This document shows, one piece after another, positions 32,936 to 40,000 of a stretch of 40,000 bases of DNA (its first letter is position 1; every line of letters starts with the position of its first letter). Source of the stretch: Pilaira anomala (lineage: Eukaryota; Mucoromycota; Mucoromycetes; Mucorales; Mucoraceae); contig JAIXMQ010000014.1 of assembly GCA_025716855.1 (NCBI GenBank), positions 1-40,000 on the forward strand. The letters run 5' to 3'. A model generated the notes under the pieces. It ran no database searches and was not told where the DNA came from. It saw only the letters and a list, made by a program, of their open reading frames with translations. The translations under genes were made by a program, and so were the position numbers.

Positions 32936-33402
32936 TCATTCTTTAAATGGTGATGAGGAACCAAGATAGGTTTTGATAACACTGGCAGGGGTCTCAATTA
33001 GCTTGGCTTTGATTGTTTCTCTTCCTAATTCTTTGCTTGCTGCCCAACGGTGACAACCACCAAAAGCAAAATAATAATCTTGACCGTTGTGTTTTACGTG
33101 ATGTACGTCCTATATGTACAGATATTTAATATTTTGTGTTTTTTTAAAGAAAAAATTAAGGTACTTTACAATAGGTGTCAATTCATTTTCTCTTTCGGGT
33201 ATCTGTAAAACTGCCTTCATATTCTCCACCTTTTCTTTGTCTAATTGTGATGGGATGGGGCGATTGATAACGGACATTGGCACATCAAATACCTACAGCA
33301 AAAAGTCGTTAGTTTAATTAATTATTTATGCTAAAAAAAAAATCGTACCTCCTTTACTGCATTTCCATGAATTGAAAAATTATCGACTTGAGACTCTGAC
33401 AT
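32936..33402 (-). CDS. SRX1: Sulfiredoxin
   Basis: Three exons, 33402-33349, 33292-33170 and 33109-32936 (116 aa), all phase 0. It carries the sulfiredoxin landmarks: VPMSVINRPIPSQLD near the N terminus, the active-site motif FGGCHRW with catalytic Cys78, then ELGRETIKAKLIE and a YLGSSSP ending. Sulfiredoxin uses ATP to reduce the cysteine sulfinic acid of over-oxidised 2-Cys peroxiredoxins and restores their activity after peroxide stress. Length and motifs match the cytosolic fungal enzyme closely. No targeting peptide is seen. Tail-to-tail with the phospholipase gene. Confidence 0.95.
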
Positions 33403-34685
33403 TTTAATTATATTTTTTAAATTTCGAATCATTCAAATAAAAAAATAGAAAAAAAAAGAGACCTTTTTAAATATATGCCAAGCAGCGGTTTTCTAAAATA
33501 CAAAGCGGGGCATATTTATTTATAATCCAATGGATTGTCGGGATTTTACGTCACGAAGAATAAATCATGTTAGCACGAAGAGTGATTAGTCATTGATGAG
33601 CTTTAACAATTGTGACATAATGAATCTCTATTCAATACACAGTTTGTTATCCATTATAATGTATACAGAGTTAAATAAACGATCGGTTAAAATCTTGAAC
33701 TTATCATGCTTTGATCGTACTGTTATTTTATAGTTTCATTAACTGTTATAAGCATGTAAAAAAGTATTAGTGGTCAGATAGATTGATCCTTCCCCACCAT
33801 CATCTAACTTCAGCTTCTATTATCAACTCCAATACTAAGGTCATATATGAATTTCATGATTTAATATTTGAAGGGACTTTATGAAAAATTTGTGGCTAAA
33901 AATCACTATTCAGTAAATTATATTTCGAATCAATGCACATGCCGAATATTAAAAATTCCAAATTAAATACCATTCAAAAATTTGCCTACCCCCCCCCCCC
34001 CTTTTGTTATTATCTTCCTAGGAATAGAAGAAATTATACAAAACTATTTAAAATAACAGATTATGAATTTATAACATCACTGTTTCTTCTATTCATGTGT
34101 GTTTTATTTCTTGTGTACTACATGTTTTCGGAACCAAATGTATCCAATAATTGAAAGATGATTAAGCAAGTAAACTGGCCAATAATATGAGTTCCATGTA
34201 ATACTTTTTAGTTTGTTTGTTGATTTTATGTCAAACACTGCTTAGTAACACTAAGGGGGGGAAATTATTGCAAAGTAACCCGTTTTTTTAAAAGTTCTGT
34301 TTCTTCTATTTAAAACAAACAAGCCATTCACTCTTTTCACGAAAGCTCTTCATTTTTCTTTTTTACCGGATACTATTCAATCTTATTGTACATAATGTGT
34401 ATTTGACAAAATAAAATAAGGACAATATAAGTACATAATCTCGCCTGATTATTATTATCTTATTAATTTTGTACTGTATATTCACTCAGTATTATCACCT
34501 CATTTTGGCGTTATGTGGCATGAAACAAGAAGGCACCTTTATTGTCACAAAAAATCGTAACTAACTCCTTAACTAAAATCCCCTTAAAACAATACCGTGT
34601 ATATAACTTCTCGGGCTGAAGCTTTTCAATTCTCTTTCTTTTCTTTCGTAAATAATATCTTTCAACTTTTATATACTATACAAAA
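33403..34685. other. Intergenic region between divergent genes
   Basis: About 1.3 kb between the divergent sulfiredoxin and reticulon genes. It holds a C13 run at 33989-34001 and a G7 run near 34255, and no supported gene. It should contain both promoters; no clear stress-response element was recognised by eye. Confidence 0.5.
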
Positions 34686-35825
34686 ATGAAAACATCATTA
34701 GATACACATACATTTAATATGAATAGCAAACATAAAAAGTATCAAGCTCGTAAGTAGTATAATTTGTAGGTAAATAAATAAGGCAAGATCATTAAACACA
34801 GCAAAATTTGTAGCGCTTTCTCCTCAGTTATCAGAAGATGACTTGGTTGGTAGCTTGAATGTCCTGGGTCATCAGCCTTTGACTCCATCTGACTCTACTG
34901 GTTTGTTATCCCCTATATCACCACAGTCTAAAGACTCTCCTGTGTTACAAATTGATGAAACATTAATTATGGCTAAGGATGAATATCCAATGCAAAATGG
35001 TAAGTTTTTTTTTTTTTCTTCTAGTACATACCAATTAAAGGACCAAAATTTAACTCATATGAAATTTTAGACGTTTCTTTATCACTTTATTTGGGATTTA
35101 TGAATTTAATCTATTGGAAAATCCCAGGTCGTAGTGCTATAATTCTTTCAGGTATTCTATCTTCACTCATTTTGACCCGGTACTACTCTTTACTATACGT
35201 TTGTGCAGCCTCATTCACGATCCTGACTGGATTTAATTTGGTCTTTGTCAACTTCTACAACCTCATTCGATCTGTTTGGACAGGTTTACCTACACAAGAG
35301 CTCATTCATCCATACCAGTAAGGTTTTATTTTAAATAGAAAAAAAAAAACGTCAAAAAAAAAAACTCAAAAACTTTTAATTAGTTTTCATATTGATCAGC
35401 CAAATCAAAATATCATTTCACGTGAGCTGGTTGAACACTATATCCATAAATCAATTGATTTATTAGAGCTTATGGTACAAGCTACTGCTAAAATTGTCTA
35501 TGTCCAAGACAGTAAGGTGACTGGAAGCGCATGTCTTTTATCTGGCTTTATTTACTTTGCAACTAGTCTTATTTCAAGCAAAATTTTCTTTGGGTTGTTT
35601 GTACTTGGGATATTCACATTACCCTATTATTATCGGGAACATCAAGACATGGTAGATACAAAGGTTTGCTCTATTGTTACCAAAACCAAAGTATTGGCAG
35701 AAGAATATAGTGTATTAGCACGAGATCAATCCATAATATTCTACCACCAGTTTATTTCTTTTGTACAACAAACTACTATCAAAAGCAGTGACAACGTGCA
35801 GCAGAGCGCGAAAAAGTTTAATTAA
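34686..35825 (+). CDS. Reticulon-domain ER membrane protein
   Basis: Four exons: 34686-34749, 34814-34999, 35071-35317 and 35384-35825 (312 aa). Exon 2 must begin at 34814; an earlier AG gives a stop. The N-terminal 80 residues are polar. From about residue 84 comes a reticulon homology domain: SLYLGFMNLIYWKIPGRSAI, a first long hydrophobic hairpin (LSSLILTRYYSLLYVCAASF), a hydrophilic loop of about 60 residues, and a second hairpin (GSACLLSGFIYFATSLISSK, FFGLFVLGIFTLPYYYREHQ). The YYxxxHxxxD ending of the domain is typical. Reticulons wedge into the cytosolic leaflet and shape tubular ER. The C-terminal 45 residues are cytosolic and helical. Unlike short yeast Rtn1 it has a sizeable N-terminal extension. 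Confidence 0.85.
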
Positions 35826-36434
35826 AAAATGTCAAGGAGCGAATGACTTCCTTGCATTAAAATAATACATACATTTTTTTTTTTTTTTTTATTGTCCCTT
35901 GAAGTTTTACTATAATTTTTTTTTTTTTCTTGTATAAATGTGTAACTATAAGGCTTTCGGTTGTTTTTTTTTTTCAACGATTTTTTTATTTTATTTTGTC
36001 TCTAGCATAGTATATAAATTCCAACCATCCAAAAAAAGACGCAAACTGAAAAGGTACTAGACAGTTTATTTCCACTGTTCCCCTTAACTTATTTTTTTTT
36101 TTAATAAATCATAAAATATGGAAAAAAAAAAAAAAAAAAAAAAAAAAAGACGGAGAAAAAGCTTCATTCTGATAGGAATGGGGATTGCCCATTGTTTAGA
36201 TTTAAACGTGTCATATTTTTTTCTCGCCTTAACAATAACATACCAACAGTAACAGCATACCAAATAAATCATTACATCGTAACAAAAAAAAAAAAAAAAC
36301 TATATAATCGACATAGATCGACCATTCATTTCTTTTTTTCTTTTTTTTTTTTTTTTTTCCTTTCTCATAATCACCTTCTCTCGATTTTTTTTTTCTTCTT
36401 CTTCATTCCATTTTTATAAATTTTGATACTTAAT
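35826..36434. other. Intergenic region rich in A and T homopolymers
   Basis: About 600 bp with several homopolymers: T18 near 35874-35890, A26 near 36123-36148, A16 near 36284-36299 and T17 near 36342-36358. These lie in the reticulon 3' region and the promoter of the next gene. No gene supported. Confidence 0.55.
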
Positions 36435-37598
36435 ATGCACACTAAGACTCTTCTTGCTGTCACTATTGCCACCCTTCTCGTTCAGGGTAATAATTAAAAA
36501 AAAAAAGAGGCAACAAAGAAAGGGATTTTAACTAGTTCTTTCTATTATCATATAGCTCATGCTGCCCCTCAAGCCGGGAACAATGATGTTGTTCTCAACT
36601 TGGATACAGATGCTCAAGAAATTGACACAGCAAAAGCAGCTGAAGAAGTAGATTTATCAAGCAACACCAACTATGAAGAAGCTTTACCTGAGGCTGAGAA
36701 TACCGAAGTCTCTAAAGCTGGCATTGTTAAAATTGCTGCAGTTGAAGATGCTGAAAAGGAAGAAGGTATTGAAAAGCCTGAAAATCCTGAAAAAGAAGAA
36801 GGTAACGAACCTAACGGTAAATATGCACATGAAGCTTCTGTTGATAGCTCAAAAGATGACAAGGATTCTAACGATTTTGAAGATGATACTACCGATAAAG
36901 ATGACGTAGTTTCCGATAAAGAAGATGGTGCTGACAAAGAGGAAAGCAAGTCTGATAAGAGTAAGTCTGACAAGGATGCTAAGAATAGCAAGTCTGATAA
37001 GGATAATAAGTCTGCTAAGGATAACAAGTCCAAAGATATTCAAGAAGAAGATGATCATGCTGTGCATGCTGCTAGCGTCCATGGTGGTAGTGGTGGTACT
37101 GTTAAAATGGCTGCTGCAGATACAGGCAAGACCGAAGAGGTTGAAGATGATAAATCAGAAGCTAAAGCTGATGCCTCAAAGGAAGCTAAGGAAACTACAG
37201 CAGATAAAGAGGATGAAGCAAAAGATATTAAAGAAGATGCTGAAGAAGATGCTGAGAAGAAGGTTGATGAAGAAGTGAGTGAACCTGCTTCTGCTGCTGC
37301 TGAAGAAAAAGCAATGGAAGATGAAGCGTTTGAAGCAGCTGAAGAAGTTTCTAAGGCTATGGGTAGTGCTTCTGCTTCTATGCGTCCTTCTGCCTCATCT
37401 CAAGCTGCTAATCCTACTGGTCTTTCATTATCTTTCACTGGTGCACCTTCTGCCCTTGCTCGTGCAAGTTCTGCTGCTGCTCGTCCTTCCGCCTCAGCTG
37501 GTAGTGCTAAAGTAGTTAAATCAAATGCAAACTTAATGCGTGCCAGTGTTGGTGCAACCGTTGGTGCTGCTCTTTTAGTAGCATTTAGTCTTCTTTAG
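36435..37598 (+). CDS. Secreted acidic Lys/Glu/Asp-rich protein, probably GPI-anchored
   Basis: Two exons, 36435-36486 and 36556-37598 (364 aa), phase 1. Residues 1-20 (MHTKTLLAVTIATLLVQAHA) form a signal peptide with cleavage after AHA. The body to about residue 270 is disordered and dominated by Asp, Glu, Lys and Ser, with repeats such as SDKSKSDKDAKNSKSDKD and the related KSAKDNKSKD. Then comes an Ala/Ser-rich region (SASASMRPSASSQAA). The last 20 residues are a hydrophobic tail ending ALLVAFSLL, preceded by small residues, as in a GPI attachment signal. It is likely a cell-wall or plasma-membrane surface protein. No enzyme fold is seen. Function is unknown; charge suggests ion or polymer binding, which is only a guess. 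Confidence 0.82.
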
Positions 37599-37701
37599 AT
37601 CTAGTTATTCCCTTTTTTTTTTTATTCCCTTTCTTTTAAAAAAAAAAATCCATTCCCTTTTTTTTTTATATATTTCCTATATTTTCATATATGCAATAGA
37701 T

Positions 37702-37709
37702 CTTTCTCT

Positions 37710-37774
<65 letters not shown>
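37702..37774. repeat. CT/TC microsatellite
   Basis: A TTTCTC lead-in becomes an almost perfect (CT)n run, with one A interruption (TCTATCTC) near the right end. It lies in the 3' region between the surface protein gene and the convergent mitochondrial carrier gene. Confidence 0.95.
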
Positions 37775-37865
37775 GTTCTTTTTTTTTACCCAATAAATTA
37801 TTAATGTTTACATTCCACTTTAATTTTGCGTCAAGAATGTAATATCCAAGAATTTATTTTTATTT

Positions 37866-38796
37866 TTATTCTAAGGGGGGGAATAGTAATTCTCTATTAT
37901 CTTTTAATAATTCAAATATAGTCATACTGATGGTTGTAGTCGGTATACCCCATGCGATTCTAGCCCATAAACCTCTTGTTAAAGCCCCTTTGCCTTCATG
38001 GAACAGCATATGTTTAGCTATCGCGATCGGGCCTAATCGATACTGTTTACCGTATTCTGCAGCCGATATTTGCCACCTTGTCTTTATAATATCCAATGGA
38101 GTGGATAACATAATACTGACAATACCTGCTAGACTAGAGCAGACCATATACAGCCCAGATTTATGTTCCACGTCTTTGACCATCAATGTTTGTTTTAATT
38201 TTTCGTAAGTTACAAAATATGCCATGGAGTGAGGCACAAATACCACTAAACCCATCCAATAACCTCTATAGAAACCTCTTAAGCCTTGTTCCTTAAATAT
38301 TGTGGATATCAGGGCTTTGTTACCGGCTTTCACACGTTGTGTCTGTAACCGGTTTTTCATTACCTCCATCGGTGTAAATAAAGTACCTGCAGCAACCTCA
38401 GCAAAACAACCTGAAATTAAATGACTGTAAATCGAATCGCGATGAATGTGGTAATGTGAATCTAATGTTTGTTTTGTTGTTTCGTAACATGATAAGTAAA
38501 CGGATAGTGCAGGTACGGAAAAAAATAAAGTAACGGGAAGTCCTCGATAAAGAGACGTCAATTTAGGTGCGTTGGGAGGGAATATGACGGCTAACAAATT
38601 GGTTCTTTTCGAAGTTGTCTGTAACCGAGTTTTAATCGTATCCACTACACTGTATTAGTTATAAAAAAAAAAAAATTTTTTTTTTAACTTTTTCTTTCCC
38701 CCTTTATTTACTTGGATGTGTTATTACTCGAGCTATTAGTGCAGCAGTGCTTGAAGCAAATAAATAGTAACCATCTACCGTAGTTGAAGTCGACAT
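37866..38796 (-). CDS. Mitochondrial carrier family (SLC25) protein
   Basis: Two exons, 38796-38712 and 38644-37866 (287 aa), phase 1. Three repeats each carry the carrier signature P-x-[DE]-x-x-K: HPMDTIKTRLQ (from Pro28), TPMEVMKNRLQTQ and TPLDIIKTRWQ. The matrix-helix motifs LTSLYRGLPVTL and LRGFYRGYWMGL also match. With six expected spans and normal length, it is a full inner-membrane carrier. The second P-x-E rather than P-x-D and the RG-rich loops are within family variation. Substrate cannot be read from this; candidates include amino-acid, S-adenosylmethionine or Mg2+-type carriers. The splice acceptor must be the AG at 38646-38645; the AG five bases earlier leads to an immediate stop. 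Confidence 0.85.
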
Positions 38797-40000
38797 GACA
38801 AGGAAAAAAAAAAAAAAAGTTTAAGCACGCCACTTTTTTTTGCCTTAGAGTTAGACAGATGAAAATAAAAGATTGTGACTTCATAAAAACTAAGTGATCA
38901 TTCAAATACCATTACGCGAAGATGGTTCTATTAAAGAAAAGAGCATGTTTTTCATATAAAAACCATGTTACATAGTCAATATACCCAATCATTAAAGAAA
39001 AAAATATATATGCAAACTTTTACTTCATAATGACTCGGATTGTTTTGATCTCAGCCACCATTATTTCTGCATAATTTTTTTAAAAAAAAAGAGGACTTGA
39101 CGGGCAAACCATCTGAACAACGTGGTTCTATATATTTTAAAGTAACTCTAATAATAAAAAAGGTCTGTTGTTATTTAATATCGGCCGTGTTATAATTGAA
39201 AAAATTGTTATCCAGTATATTACGAGAAACTTGAGAAAAAAAAAAAAAAAACGTGAATTGTACTACAATATTCTATTTAATTTTAAAATTATTGGGAAGA
39301 AATTCCTCTTTTTTTTTTGTTGCTTCAGTTCCTGCAAAAACTTGAAACTCGGTTTTAGTTTGTTATACTGAATGAGAAAAATGACATACATAATAGATAT
39401 AAGTCTAGTTTAAAAATTTCTGTGGGGAGGAATTATTCGAGAGAGGTAATTAGAACGGAAATATTTATTAAGATTAAACTTATATAACTTGCATAATACG
39501 CATTCCTAGAGGGTGAATCGTGATTCAATTTTATCCCATTGGTTCTATTTACAAAAAAAAAAAAAAAGTTCTAAATATTATGATAATTTGGATAATGCGA
39601 AAAAAAAAAAAAGTGCCCAGGCCAAAGTGAAGTTCTCACCCGTCTTTCTCCTCTCTCTCTCTCTCTCTCTCTTCCTGCAACTCGAAATAACTTGGATTTC
39701 TTGGTGGCGAAATGCATTTATTCGTCCCTGAAAGATATGCTAAAAAAGGTAAAAGCTCTATTGGAAAAAGATATTTTTTACAAATTTAATGCGAAAAGCG
39801 ATCTTAGTTTCTTTTACAAATAAAAAATACACAAATTGCTGCACATGTCAATTGAATTATAATGATCTGACTTGTTACAAAGAGTTCTTTACAATTTTTT
39901 TTTATTATGATCATTTCCATATTTGCATATGGAGTGCTTAGCTTATCTTTTTATTATTTATTATTATATCCTTGCAAGTGCATATGCAATGTTTATCGTT
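38797..40000. other. Intergenic region to window end
   Basis: About 1.2 kb, AT-rich with A runs near 38800-38818, 39236-39250 and 39600-39612. The carrier promoter lies at the left end. No gene, RNA or mobile element is supported. Confidence 0.5.
39650..39672. repeat. Short CT microsatellite
   Basis: About eleven CT units, a shorter relative of the run at 37702-37774. Confidence 0.85.

Noticed and set aside
36671..37515. Long frames on both strands and in other phases across the acidic protein gene
   Set aside because: Shadows of the repetitive D/E/K/S and Ala codons; only the frame with signal peptide and spliced start is credible.
1..40000. CRISPR array, bacterial operon, tRNA or prophage
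   Set aside because: No regularly spaced repeats, tRNA B-box with matching stems, or bacterial gene layout found on either strand.

Overview
This window is nuclear DNA from an AT-rich fungus. Genes are split by many short GT...AG introns (about 50-100 nt), long A/T homopolymer runs flank the genes, and the proteins include fungal families: an AIM18-type chalcone isomerase-like protein, a DEF1-like CUE/polyQ protein, a GIT1-type glycerophosphodiester permease and a cytochrome b5-acyl-CoA dehydrogenase fusion. Compact intron-rich genes with decayed multicopy elements and an extra C2H2 zinc-finger gene suggest an early-diverging fungus, most likely Mucoromycota (Mucorales-like). That is inference; no rRNA or other marker gene is present to prove it.

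Layout. 1-633: 3' end of a chalcone isomerase-like gene (+). 716-6614: a tight head-to-tail run of four minus-strand genes (NIPA-type Mg2+ transporter, DEF1-like factor, an unrecognised acidic/basic protein, a membrane J-protein). 6615-9643: about 3 kb without a recognisable gene, holding one GC-rich hairpin element. 9644-10897: STN1, the OB-fold subunit of the telomere CST complex. 11825-13644: GIT1-type MFS permease (-). 13645-16124: a second gene-poor stretch. 16125-18363: an 11-exon cytochrome b5-acyl-CoA dehydrogenase ending in a possible peroxisomal signal (-AKM). 18364-20635: tandem 20-mers, a perfect hairpin and a decayed mobile-element gene. 20636-23414: TMEM62-type membrane metallophosphoesterase. 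23608-25690: broken transposase-like fragments. 26599-27418: C2H2 zinc-finger protein. 27843-30220: acyl-CoA oxidase (-). 31335-32851: secreted phospholipase B1-type GDSL hydrolase, tail-to-tail with sulfiredoxin (32936-33402, -). 34686-35825: reticulon. 36435-37598: secreted acidic protein that looks GPI-anchored. 37866-38796: mitochondrial carrier (-). The rest to 40000 has no recognisable gene.

How the genes relate. This is ordinary core gene content, not a dedicated cluster. Two flavoenzymes for the first step of fatty-acid beta-oxidation (the b5-dehydrogenase and the oxidase) lie about 10 kb apart, but nothing in the sequence shows co-regulation. GIT1 and the phospholipase B-type enzyme could together release and import glycerophosphodiesters, but they are 18 kb apart. 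The most interesting points are the b5-dehydrogenase with a possible peroxisomal signal, an acyl-CoA oxidase with Gly where the catalytic Glu is expected, competing splice acceptors whose upstream choice gives an immediate stop, and the transposon graveyard at 18.4-26 kb.

Exon boundaries were assigned by hand from GT/AG sites, frame continuity and family similarity. No alignment or database search was run.
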